IMG/VR virus record: IMGVR_UViG_3300009529_000005
Coordinates: 1-36,613 of that record
Reading direction: 5' to 3' (one strand)
Length of the DNA stretch: 36,613 nucleotides
From: a virus
Under the pieces are notes generated by a model, which had not been told where the DNA came from, searched no databases, and saw only the letters and a program-made list of their open reading frames with translations. The translations under genes and the position numbers were made by a program. Positions 23,902 through 30,146 of the stretch are shown here, piece by piece (the first letter of the stretch is position 1; each line of letters starts with the position of its first letter).

Positions 23902-24846
23902 ATGATATCAATGAATGCTATTTTAAAGACGCGGCGTAATTGTGGAGTACCGCATACATGGACTCAAAGAGCAAATCCACTTACTGCGAATGCTGAATGT
24001 GTTGCAAATGGTAGCGATGGTTATTGGGTTGTTGGATCACGAGATGGAGAAATTGCTACAGCAGTAGATCCTACAGGTGTTTGGACTCTACAAGCTACTC
24101 CTTTTATAAATTGGGTAACAGATGTTGCACATGATCAAGCTGGTATGTGGGTTGCAATTGCTCTTTCTAATGGAACATTTCCAGATCTAGCTACAGCTAC
24201 TAATCCAGCTGGTGTATGGACACTTAGATCAATTCCATTTGCCAATCAAAATGCTTATGGAGTTGGTTATGGTAATGGAGTATGGGTTGTTGTTGGCAGC
24301 ACTGGTTATTTAGCTACGGCCACTGATCCTACCGGTACGTGGACTCTTAGAACAAGTTCTTTTGGATCTACTATTGCGTCTGTTGCTTATGGCAATGGAG
24401 TTTGGGTTGCTGTTGGAAGATCGGGTAAATTAGCTACTGCAACAGATCCTACTGGTACGTGGACACAAAGGACTAGTTCATTTGGGTCTAGTAACATTAA
24501 TCACATTGCGTACGGAACTGATGGATTATGGGTAGCTGTTGGAGAAGGAAGTAAGATAGCAACAGCAACAGATCCTACAGGCACATGGACACAGAGAGTA
24601 AACCCTTTTAGTCCACAGGGAATAAATGCATCTGGTTTTGGAGGTTGTTCATGGGTTGCAGTTGGTGATATTGGAAAATTAGCAACTGCACTTGATCCTA
24701 CTGGTGTATGGTCACTAGAAACTTCTTCTTTTGGTACTGATAATATACGAGATGTAGATTATGGAGTTGATAATTATTGGGTGGCTGTTGGAGATGACCT
24801 TAGTGGTCCAGGAGGAAGTATAGCTACGGCACGTCCAGGAATTTAA
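23902..24846 (+). CDS. Seven-bladed beta-propeller adhesin
   Basis: A 314-residue protein. I start at 23902 because GGAG lies seven bases upstream, although an in-frame ATG exists at 23881. Almost the whole chain is propeller, with seven turns of the form (I/L)ATAxDPTGxWT, each after a WVAVG strand. The first strand (TWTQRANPL) lacks its partner and the last (SIATARPGI) lacks a following strand, as expected for ring closure between N- and C-terminal strands. It is a free-standing version of the propeller fused to the 19309 protein and the last gene of the fibre block. Confidence 0.72.
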   Translation: MISMNAILKTRRNCGVPHTWTQRANPLTANAECVANGSDGYWVVGSRDGEIATAVDPTGVWTLQATPFINWVTDVAHDQAGMWVAIALSNGTFPDLATATNPAGVWTLRSIPFANQNAYGVGYGNGVWVVVGSTGYLATATDPTGTWTLRTSSFGSTIASVAYGNGVWVAVGRSGKLATATDPTGTWTQRTSSFGSSNINHIAYGTDGLWVAVGEGSKIATATDPTGTWTQRVNPFSPQGINASGFGGCSWVAVGDIGKLATALDPTGVWSLETSSFGTDNIRDVDYGVDNYWVAVGDDLSGPGGSIATARPGI

Positions 24847-24855
24847 AAAATATTA

Positions 24856-24867
24856 GAGACCAGTCTC
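24856..24867 (+). repeat. Palindromic unit GAGAC-CA-GTCTC
   Basis: A perfect 5+5 dyad nine bases after the stop of the propeller gene and five bases before the large terminator stem. Confidence 0.8.
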
Positions 24868-24871
24868 ATTA

Positions 24872-24917
24872 AATACAATAATCCCCGGGACTTAATAATC
24901 CCGGGGATTATTGTATT
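24872..24917. terminator. Strong bidirectional terminator between convergent genes
   Basis: An 18-bp perfect stem (24872-24889 with 24900-24917) with a CCCCGGG core and A/T-rich flanks surrounds a 10-nt loop. It separates the rightward fibre block from the leftward genes at 24970-26240. The A-rich left arm gives a T-rich tail in the other direction. Confidence 0.85.
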
Positions 24918-24969
24918 CAGGTAGCTGACTGAATAAAACAAAGAAAGGAGAAAAGTAAAAAAAACAATA

Positions 24970-25215
24970 TTATATTAAAGTTGAGACTGGTCTCGTTGTA
25001 TTTTTATCTGTTTTGGTTAAATCCTGTAGCAATACAGCATTATATTTTTTATCAGCGGCACAAGTGTCCTTGAATGATATTATTATATTTTCTTTTATTT
25101 TGTTTGTTACGTAATAGTTGTCATATACGATGGCTATTATATAGGCCAGTACTAGTACTGCTAGAAGGAATCCGATCAATTTAATAAGTTTTTCGCGCCA
25201 TGTTGAAAGTTTCAT
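24970..25215 (-). CDS. Small single-pass membrane protein
   Basis: An 81-residue product from the ATG at 25215, which has AGGAG seven bases upstream. A TTG at 25317 behind AAGGAG would extend it by 34 residues (starting MKTIKTSLIEPESK) and is a real alternative, because that extension contains another translated palindromic unit. One hydrophobic helix lies at residues 10-31 (LIKLIGFLLAVLVLAYIIAI), followed by a soluble tail. The tail contains DTCAADKK, and the C-terminus TRPVSTLI is encoded by the palindrome at 24983-24994. An inner-membrane spanin or similar role is possible but not shown. Confidence 0.65.
   Translation of the reverse strand: MKLSTWREKLIKLIGFLLAVLVLAYIIAIVYDNYYVTNKIKENIIISFKDTCAADKKYNAVLLQDLTKTDKNTTRPVSTLI
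24983..24994 (-). repeat. Palindromic unit GAGAC-TG-GTCTC
   Basis: A perfect dyad that encodes the last residues (RPVS) of the membrane protein, in a different frame from the usual Thr-Ser reading. Confidence 0.8.
25057..25068 (-). repeat. Palindromic unit GGCAC-AA-GTGTC
   Basis: It lies inside the membrane protein gene. With its flank, the 16 bases 25053-25068 (CAGCGGCACAAGTGTC) are identical to 26679-26694 in the lipoprotein gene, although those genes run in opposite directions. Confidence 0.75.
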
Positions 25216-25293
25216 AGTATGTCTCCTAGTTATTAAAGATTTTTTTAGTGCTGATCCATAGGCGAATATTTTTAATTTAGACTCAGGTTCAAT

Positions 25294-25305
25294 AAGACTG
25301 GTCTT
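25294..25305 (-). repeat. Palindromic unit AAGAC-TG-GTCTT
   Basis: A perfect dyad with both outer bases changed together. On the minus strand it would encode KTSL if the TTG start at 25317 is used. Confidence 0.75.
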
Positions 25306-25383
25306 AATGGTCTTCAACTTACTCCTTTTATAAAATACTGGGCATACAATATGCAGTATACCATATGCTCATAGAGTAGTAAT

Positions 25384-25395
25384 GAAACTTGTTTC
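25384..25395. repeat. Palindromic unit GAAAC-TT-GTTTC
   Basis: A perfect dyad in the 92-nt gap between the membrane protein and the ERF gene. It supplies the fourth base (A/T) at the variable arm position. The rest of the gap (25318-25409) holds AT-rich dyads around GCATACAATATGC and a possible leftward -10 TATACT. Confidence 0.68.
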
Positions 25396-25409
25396 GCTGA
25401 TGAAGATTA

Positions 25410-26240
25410 TTAATTTATGCCTTCTCTGGCATTTTTAATTTCTCTGATACGTTTTATAGATACCATGAATTTGCTTTTAGGCATATCGGCCATTGATTGT
25501 ATTTTAAGGCCGTCTAATACCATTTCAGCTACGTCGTCATAGTCACCTAGTTCATATTCAAGTTCTTCTAGTTGTTCTTTAGTTATGACTTCGCCTGTTT
25601 GTTCTTTGGGGTTATATTTTGTGTTTAGAGCAACGCCTTTTGCTTTGGTGTCTCTTACATCATACATGACAGCTTCCGCATCGTCATCTGAAATATCGTC
25701 TGATGTTGTAATATTAAGAAGAGCCATAAAGGAGTAACGTTTCATGTAAGTTAGTGCGGATGCATAGCTTTGCGCATCGTTTTTTGTTGGCAAGATTCTT
25801 GCTTTGGTGTCTATCCATTGACCTGAGTTATGGCGCAGTCTAGTGATGAGTAATGTTGTACCAGTGTCTGATATGACGGTTTGTTGAGTTATGCTTAATC
25901 CATTTTTAGATAATATTGGTCTGACGGCTCTGACGATGCTATCGAAGTCAGCATATTTATTTTTGAAGTATGGATTTGTTTTATTTAGCCCTATTGGTGG
26001 AAATTCACCTTGAGCTTTTGAGAGTGCTTCGTTTATCTTCTCAGTCTTATCAGATTCATATGCATCCTGAGGCAATGATTTTAGTTTCTCTTGAACGTTC
26101 TTGTCAATATGGTCTTGTAATGCTTGAAGGAATTTAAGTTGCGTTAGAAAGGATTCTTTGTGGTATTTCTCTGCATTGTCTAATTCTATAGGAGTAGGTT
26201 CTTTTTTTGCAGTGCTGGCTGTAGTGTCTTTTACTGTCAT
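25410..26240 (-). CDS. erf: ERF-family single-strand annealing recombinase
   Basis: A 276-residue protein. The ERF core spans about residues 80-175: FPPIGLNKTNPYFKNKYADF, DSIVRAVRPILSKNGLSITQ, then TTLLITRLRHNSGQW, DAQSYASALTYMKRYSFMAL and NITTSDDISDDDAE. These proteins anneal complementary single strands and serve phage recombination and genome circularisation, as in P22 Erf. The N-terminus is charged and helical. The C-terminus (EEVITKEQLEELEYELGDYD-like) is a probable protein-binding tail. AAAGG precedes the ATG at 26240. It is divergent from the HTH gene. Confidence 0.85.
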   Translation of the reverse strand: MTVKDTTASTAKKEPTPIELDNAEKYHKESFLTQLKFLQALQDHIDKNVQEKLKSLPQDAYESDKTEKINEALSKAQGEFPPIGLNKTNPYFKNKYADFDSIVRAVRPILSKNGLSITQQTVISDTGTTLLITRLRHNSGQWIDTKARILPTKNDAQSYASALTYMKRYSFMALLNITTSDDISDDDAEAVMYDVRDTKAKGVALNTKYNPKEQTGEVITKEQLEELEYELGDYDDVAEMVLDGLKIQSMADMPKSKFMVSIKRIREIKNAREGIN

Positions 26241-26262
26241 CTCATACCTTTCTTTTAGTTTT

Positions 26263-26309
26263 TTGATATATTTGATATATATGGTATAGTAGATATGTTA
26301 GAAAGTCAA
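26263..26309. promoter_or_regulatory. Overlapping divergent promoters between ERF and HTH genes
   Basis: Rightward: TTGATA (26263-26268) and TATAGT (26285-26290) with a 16-nt spacer. Leftward: TTGACT (complement of 26304-26309) and TATACC (complement of 26283-26288) with a 15-nt spacer. The two -10 boxes overlap, so only one polymerase can fire at a time. Repeated TTGATATAT in the spacer could be an operator for the adjacent HTH protein. Confidence 0.5.
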
Positions 26310-26329
26310 GTTATTACAGAAGGATTAGT

Positions 26330-26578
26330 ATGAGATTACGTAAGATTGATAATGATGGGAAAGAATATTTATTGTCGTCACAAGCGGCAGATTTTTTAGA
26401 TATAAGCAAGTCAACGTTATACAATTTACATAATAGTGGAAAGTTGGTACCTGAAAAGGTTAATATGATTACGGGTATAAGATTATATAGCCAGAAGCAA
26501 CTTGAAGAATTTAGAAATAATTATACAAGAAAGAAATACAGACTAAAGAATCAGATGACTAGAGTAGAACTAAACTAG
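26330..26578 (+). CDS. MerR/excisionase-type helix-turn-helix protein
   Basis: An 82-residue protein with the winged-helix signature YLLSSQAADFLDISKSTLYN, then LHNSGKLVPEKVNMITGIRL and YSQKQLEEFRN. The basic C-terminus (YTRKKYRLKNQ) could contact DNA. Proteins like this act as small regulators or excisionase-like architectural factors. With no integrase nearby, a regulator of the divergent promoters is more likely. AAGGA precedes the ATG. Confidence 0.75.
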   Translation: MRLRKIDNDGKEYLLSSQAADFLDISKSTLYNLHNSGKLVPEKVNMITGIRLYSQKQLEEFRNNYTRKKYRLKNQMTRVELN

Positions 26579-26601
26579 TTTCATTTTGGGGGGGGATACA
26601 T

Positions 26602-27153
26602 ATGAATTATTTATACAAGATATTGTTGGGAGTATGTTTTTGTTTTTTTACTAACATTTCATGCACGCAGACAAGTGTCAGCGGCACAAGTGTCAGCGAG
26701 ACTAGTCTCAGTTATGACTATAAGTCGATAGATACCAGAAGTAAGAATCATGATAAAAGCATTATGGTTGATACTGGACGTCGCTTGAAGGCTACTTATG
26801 ATTTCTTTAACGATTCTTTAGATTACTTTTTAACGGCAAAGGGCGCTGTTAAGACGATGGTATTAATGACACCTTTTTTTATGGTTTATTGTAGATATTT
26901 TGAGACAAGTTTATTTGATAGTAAACCTATAATGAATTTAATTAAGCGCATCATGCAATATATTGGCAAGGCAGAGGAATTATATAAGATCCAGAAAGAG
27001 ATAGGAAGATCTGAGGCTTTTTGGGAAACATTATATCAGCAACCATGGAAAACATTCTGTGTTACAGCTAACAAGTTATTGGATAAGACAATCTATATAG
27101 GCATACCGTTTATTGCTGGAATGTTATGTAAAGTTGGGATTGGAATAAAGTAG
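26602..27153 (+). CDS. Probable lipoprotein with palindrome-coded TSV repeats
   Basis: A 183-residue protein. The signal-like N-terminus MNYLYKILLGVCFCFFTNIS ends at Cys21 (NISC, an imperfect lipobox). Next come QTSVS-GTSVS-ETSLS, encoded by three palindromic units. The rest is helical with hydrophobic segments at about residues 83-98 (VKTMVLMTPFFMVYCR) and 163-181 (TIYIGIPFIAGMLCK). A run of eight G before ATACATATG serves as the ribosome site. Its early position suggests envelope modification or superinfection exclusion, or lysis. I cannot decide which. Confidence 0.68.
   Translation: MNYLYKILLGVCFCFFTNISCTQTSVSGTSVSETSLSYDYKSIDTRSKNHDKSIMVDTGRRLKATYDFFNDSLDYFLTAKGAVKTMVLMTPFFMVYCRYFETSLFDSKPIMNLIKRIMQYIGKAEELYKIQKEIGRSEAFWETLYQQPWKTFCVTANKLLDKTIYIGIPFIAGMLCKVGIGIK
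26668..26709 (+). repeat. Three tandem palindromic 15-nt units
   Basis: CAGACAAGTGTC (26668), GGCACAAGTGTC (26683) and the perfect dyad GAGAC-TA-GTCTC (26698) lie exactly 15 nt apart with AGC linkers. They are read as TSVSGTSVSETSLS directly after the lipoprotein cysteine. Confidence 0.85.
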
Positions 27154-27156
27154 AAA

Positions 27157-27207
27157 AAACAATAGAGCTCTCTGACGATAGTTGATCGCTAAAGAGCTCT
27201 ATTGTTT
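27157..27207. terminator. Bidirectional terminator
   Basis: AAACAATAGAGCTCT (27157-27171) pairs perfectly over 15 bp with 27193-27207 around a 21-nt loop, with A-rich and T-rich flanks on the two sides. It separates the rightward lipoprotein gene from the leftward 27290-27532 gene. Confidence 0.8.
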
Positions 27208-27264
27208 AATACTTTGAATAAGCTATATAATCTTATCTAAGAATAGATATATAATCAAGTTAAA

Positions 27265-27286
27265 GACACTAGTGTCCAGACACTAG
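27265..27286. repeat. Palindromic unit GACAC-TA-GTGTC plus a partial unit
   Basis: A perfect dyad at 27265-27276, followed after two bases (14-nt period here) by GACACTAG (27279-27286). The pair lies directly beyond the stop codon of the leftward gene. Confidence 0.78.
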
Positions 27287-27289
27287 AAT

Positions 27290-27532
27290 TTATATGGTAA
27301 ATTTTTTCATATAGTCGAATATATTTTTATCTTCTGGGAAGAATTCTTTTAATCTTTTGATTATTTTTTTAGGGTTATTTTCTTTTATTATGGAGTTTCT
27401 AAAACTTTCAACGTATAAGTCGATACGTTTTTCATATTTATATTGTTTACATTTATAGGGTAGTTTTTCTATTAAAGTATCTTTGAGTTTTTTTATTCTT
27501 TGTTCAGTCTCTATATATTTTTGTTTGGGCAT
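27290..27532 (-). CDS. Small basic hypothetical protein
   Basis: An 80-residue Lys-rich, helical protein (MPKQKYIETEQRIKKLKDTL and so on, ending MKKFTI). The ribosome site is weak (AAGAAT). It is the only leftward gene in this stretch. It has no recognisable domain. The charge suggests nucleic-acid binding, which is inference. Confidence 0.55.
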   Translation of the reverse strand: MPKQKYIETEQRIKKLKDTLIEKLPYKCKQYKYEKRIDLYVESFRNSIIKENNPKKIIKRLKEFFPEDKNIFDYMKKFTI

Positions 27533-27684
27533 AATATTATTCTTATAAAAAGAATTTAAGCCTCTAGTAAGTTTAGAAGCCTATTTTCCAGTATTCTTAT
27601 TAGTCATCTCACGTACACATAAAAATTTTAAAAAAACTCATATCAGCTGTCAAGAAAAACTCAAAAAAACTGCATAAAAAGAAA

Positions 27685-27714
27685 TTAGGCCCTTGCGATT
27701 AGACAAAGGCCTAA
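27685..27714 (-). terminator. Hairpin in the 27533-27740 gap
   Basis: TTAGGCCCTTG pairs with CAAAGGCCTAA (one mismatch) around an 8-nt loop. Read leftward it is followed by TTTCTTTTT, as in a terminator. Otherwise this 208-nt gap is A-rich with short repeats AAAAACTCA and AAAAAACT, and no convincing promoter. Confidence 0.4.
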
Positions 27715-27740
27715 AAATCCTGTATTTTTCAGATATCACC

Positions 27741-27947
27741 ATGAAAAATATAACAAAGATCATAAAGAAACTTATAGCCGATGTCAAGATAAAAGAAAAA
27801 AACCCTGGATCTAAGGGAAAATCTCAATTTTTCTGTACTAAACAACAAAAATCCACAGTAATTTATAATTTTTGCAAAAGACTTGTAACAGAAAAAGCCC
27901 CGACTTTGACATCGGAGCTTAAATCTTGTATGTTTTGGTTACTATGA
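27741..27947 (+). CDS. Short ORF upstream of the replication-type gene, perhaps a truncated duplicate
   Basis: A 68-residue frame from an ATG at 27741. A TTG at 27693 would lie inside a hairpin. There is no good ribosome site. The stop TGA overlaps the next ATG as ATGA, suggesting coupling. Its segment IADVKIKEKNPGSKGKS resembles QSQVKPQKNLGSKGKT near the start of the next protein, so it may be a partial duplication of that gene's 5' end. Coding status is uncertain. Confidence 0.4.
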   Translation: MKNITKIIKKLIADVKIKEKNPGSKGKSQFFCTKQQKSTVIYNFCKRLVTEKAPTLTSELKSCMFWLL

Positions 27948-28909
27948 CAAAACATAAGAGCAACTTTAAAACTTATCTCTGTCAAAGTCAAGTAAAACCT
28001 CAAAAAAACCTTGGATCTAAGGGGAAAACCAGATTAAATTCCTTCCAGTCATACATTCTTTATAATAAAGAAGAACAATATGCAAGTAGTGCTTATTGCA
28101 GCGTTACAGAGAGTGATTTCATAGATTGTTGTTCGTCTTATACACAAAAAGTATTAGCTTTTATGTTTATTGCTAAGAAAAGCTTAAGGAAAGTTTATTT
28201 TTCGCGTATGACAATAGCCCAGGCGCTTGGTATGGATGAGCGGACTGTTGCAAGAGCTCTTAAGCAATTAAAGGCGTATGGTTTAATTTCTTACCTTTCT
28301 GGTAAAGAATACTACCGAACAAATCTCTATTTTGTTTGCTCAAGATTACTTACAAAACCAATGAAAAAAGTCATGAAAAAGCTTCTCGCCACAATCTGGG
28401 ATATGGCTCCTAAAGCATGGTTAGAGAAATGTCCTACCAGGTTAAGATATATAATCTTAAGAGTAGTATATATATATAATAAATATATTAATCCTAAACC
28501 AAAGCCGGAAAAATCTTCCAATTCGTGGGTGCTCCCACCAACTTTTTTTTCAGAAAAAAATAAAAAGTTGTTATTTGCACACACACACACAAAATATATA
28601 CCTAAAGAAAAGAAAGACCTGAAAAGGGGTGTATATAATTCAGGTAGTATAGAAAGTAAACCTAGAAGTGCTATACTTAATAGCGAACACAGAAAGGCTA
28701 GTATGAATAAGTTTGATCCATTTCCAGATAATAACCAACAGAGAGAACACAGACGAACTAAGACTCCATCTTGTAGTATGTGTCCAATGCAACTCGCAGA
28801 TCTTAAAAGATCTATAGCTTTTTATTATGGCGGTTATGTATACCAAAAAGGTGATCGTATTATGCCAAAAAAATATGTAGACATGCTTAAAAAAAAGGCA
28901 GGACTATGA
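27944..28909 (+). CDS. Winged-helix protein, probable replication initiator or regulator
   Basis: A 321-residue protein. I start at the ATG 27944, which overlaps the previous stop. An in-frame ATG at 27926 also exists. Residues 60-125 form an HTH/winged-helix module (CSSYTQKVLAFMFIAKKSLR, MTIAQALGMDERTVARALKQ, LKAYGLISYLS) like those in phage and plasmid replication initiators. The middle is hydrophobic and aromatic. The C-terminal third is basic and probably disordered (MNKFDPFPDNNQQREHRRTK). It is followed by the RusA gene with an ATGA overlap. No helicase or polymerase gene is present, so replication would rely on the host. Confidence 0.65.
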   Translation: MTKHKSNFKTYLCQSQVKPQKNLGSKGKTRLNSFQSYILYNKEEQYASSAYCSVTESDFIDCCSSYTQKVLAFMFIAKKSLRKVYFSRMTIAQALGMDERTVARALKQLKAYGLISYLSGKEYYRTNLYFVCSRLLTKPMKKVMKKLLATIWDMAPKAWLEKCPTRLRYIILRVVYIYNKYINPKPKPEKSSNSWVLPPTFFSEKNKKLLFAHTHTKYIPKEKKDLKRGVYNSGSIESKPRSAILNSEHRKASMNKFDPFPDNNQQREHRRTKTPSCSMCPMQLADLKRSIAFYYGGYVYQKGDRIMPKKYVDMLKKKAGL

Positions 28910-29403
28910 GACAAGTATCGTTGAGTAGAAAAATATCTTTTATAATAAATGAACGACCAATCGCTCTTAAAAGACATCGCCATACAAAAAATAACAAAAC
29001 ATATGATCCACAAATACAAGAAAAACGATACTGCCAAATGCTTATAAAACAACAAATCACTAATATCACATCACTCAATGAATCTCTTTTTTGTGGTCCA
29101 ATAGCTATCAACATAATATTTCAATTCAAACTCCCAAAATCAAAACAGGCTAAAAAAGGAAAAGGATTCTTTTATACTCATCGTCCAGACTTGGACAATC
29201 TTTTAAAATTTATTCTCGACGTAATGTCTAATGTTATATATGCCGACGATGCTTATATATATAAAATAGATGCCATTAAGTGTTATGGTGATAAAAATAA
29301 AACTGAAGTAATTATAAAAGAAGTTACGCAAGAACCTCTCGGCGATACTTGTATCTTTAAAGGAGAAATGAATGGCATTGTCAAAAACCTACAAATGCCC
29401 TGA
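28906..29403 (+). CDS. rusA: RusA-like Holliday junction resolvase
   Basis: A 165-residue protein of the usual RusA size or slightly longer. It starts RQVSLSRKISFIINERPIAL and has the catalytic region at about residues 92-125 (YTHRPDLDNLLKFILDVMSN, then YADDAYIYKIDAIK) with the conserved Asp residues. RusA dimers cut four-way DNA junctions, resolving recombination or branched DNA before packaging. It overlaps the next gene by 32 bases, and the small terminase ribosome site lies within it. Confidence 0.85.
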   Translation: MRQVSLSRKISFIINERPIALKRHRHTKNNKTYDPQIQEKRYCQMLIKQQITNITSLNESLFCGPIAINIIFQFKLPKSKQAKKGKGFFYTHRPDLDNLLKFILDVMSNVIYADDAYIYKIDAIKCYGDKNKTEVIIKEVTQEPLGDTCIFKGEMNGIVKNLQMP

Positions 29404-29941
29404 CAAAAAAACAGCTGGTAAGATATCAGAACGCCAATCTATTAAGCATACTCACAAAAAAAAGTCCAGTAAAAAAAGTGAGTATCATTATTATGACCAA
29501 TACCGCGATCTATTCACTATGAAGATGAAACCAGTACCTGAAAGTTTTATAGATAAAATATCTCAAGAACTAATAGAGTGGGCAAAAAATGATCCAAGTG
29601 CTCTCATTTTAAGAGATTTCTTTTATGATAAAGGAATAAGAATCTCAACAGCTCAGAAATGGGCTAAAAAACATACTATTCTTAAAGAATCAGTTGAAGA
29701 TGCAAAATTTCTAATTGGATCACGCAGAGAAAAAGGTGCAATCAAAAGAGAATATGATCCTGCAATGATAAAACCTGTCATGATAAATTACGATCCAGAA
29801 TGGAAGAAATCAGAAGAATGGAGATCAAAACTTAAACAAGAAGCAGACCAAAAAACACAACAAGCAAACATACAATGGATACTGCCAAAATTTCCAGATT
29901 CTAAGTTGGTACCTGAAAAGCCAAAGGATAAGAATGGATAA
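29372..29941 (+). CDS. terS: Probable terminase small subunit
   Basis: A 189-residue protein. It has a basic N-terminus (KTAGKISERQSIKHTHKKKS), then a helical DNA-binding part with LIEWAKNDPSALILRDFFYD and ISTAQKWAKKHTILKESVED, an HTH-like arrangement seen in small terminases. AAAGGAG precedes the ATG at 29372. Its position one gene before the large subunit supports the call. It would bind the packaging site and regulate the motor. Confidence 0.65.
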   Translation: MALSKTYKCPDKKTAGKISERQSIKHTHKKKSSKKSEYHYYDQYRDLFTMKMKPVPESFIDKISQELIEWAKNDPSALILRDFFYDKGIRISTAQKWAKKHTILKESVEDAKFLIGSRREKGAIKREYDPAMIKPVMINYDPEWKKSEEWRSKLKQEADQKTQQANIQWILPKFPDSKLVPEKPKDKNG

Positions 29942-30146
29942 AGAACTTTATAGAAATCTTAAAAGACTACACGCAAGAGTTGATCAAGTAGAAGAATACT
30001 GCAATGAAATTAGCTCATATATATATGAATTGGAAAAAGGATTACACGACAAGGATGAAACTGTAGCAAAGCAAATAAACAGTTTTATGAAATTAACAAC
30101 AGCTAAGATCGAAGAAATAGGTGAAATCCTAGAAGATAAAGAATGA
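29934..30146 (+). CDS. Small coiled-coil protein between terminase genes
   Basis: A 70-residue acidic helical protein (MDKELYRNLKRLHARVDQVE and so on). It overlaps its neighbours on both sides by a few bases (ATGGATAA and ATGA), so it is in the terminase operon. Heptad spacing suggests a dimer or trimer coiled coil. It might be an accessory to packaging. Function unknown. Confidence 0.62.
   Translation: MDKELYRNLKRLHARVDQVEEYCNEISSYIYELEKGLHDKDETVAKQINSFMKLTTAKIEEIGEILEDKE

Larger units (their letters stand above)
27649..28028 (+). repeat. Three related GTCAAG...AAAAAAC(C)-type repeats around the replication gene start
   Basis: GTCAAG followed by an A-rich stretch occurs at 27649, 27783 and 27987. 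The last two continue as AAACC(C/T)TGGATCTAAGGG. In both genes they are read in the same frame as VK..KN(P/L)GSKGK. They could be iterons of a replication origin or the trace of a local duplication. Confidence 0.45.

Noticed and set aside
12620-24846. Diversity-generating retroelement acting on the fibre repeats
   Set aside because: No reverse transcriptase and no template/variable repeat pair with adenine-specific changes is visible.
25146-25161. Palindrome CAGTACTAGTACTG in the membrane protein gene
   Set aside because: It shares the AC-TA-GT centre, but the arms (AGTAC/GTACT) do not fit GANAC. Kept outside the family as a possible coincidence.
26571-26582. TAAACTAGTTTC at the end of the HTH gene
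   Set aside because: It differs at an outer arm base and overlaps the stop codon. Too weak to count, though its boundary position is suggestive.
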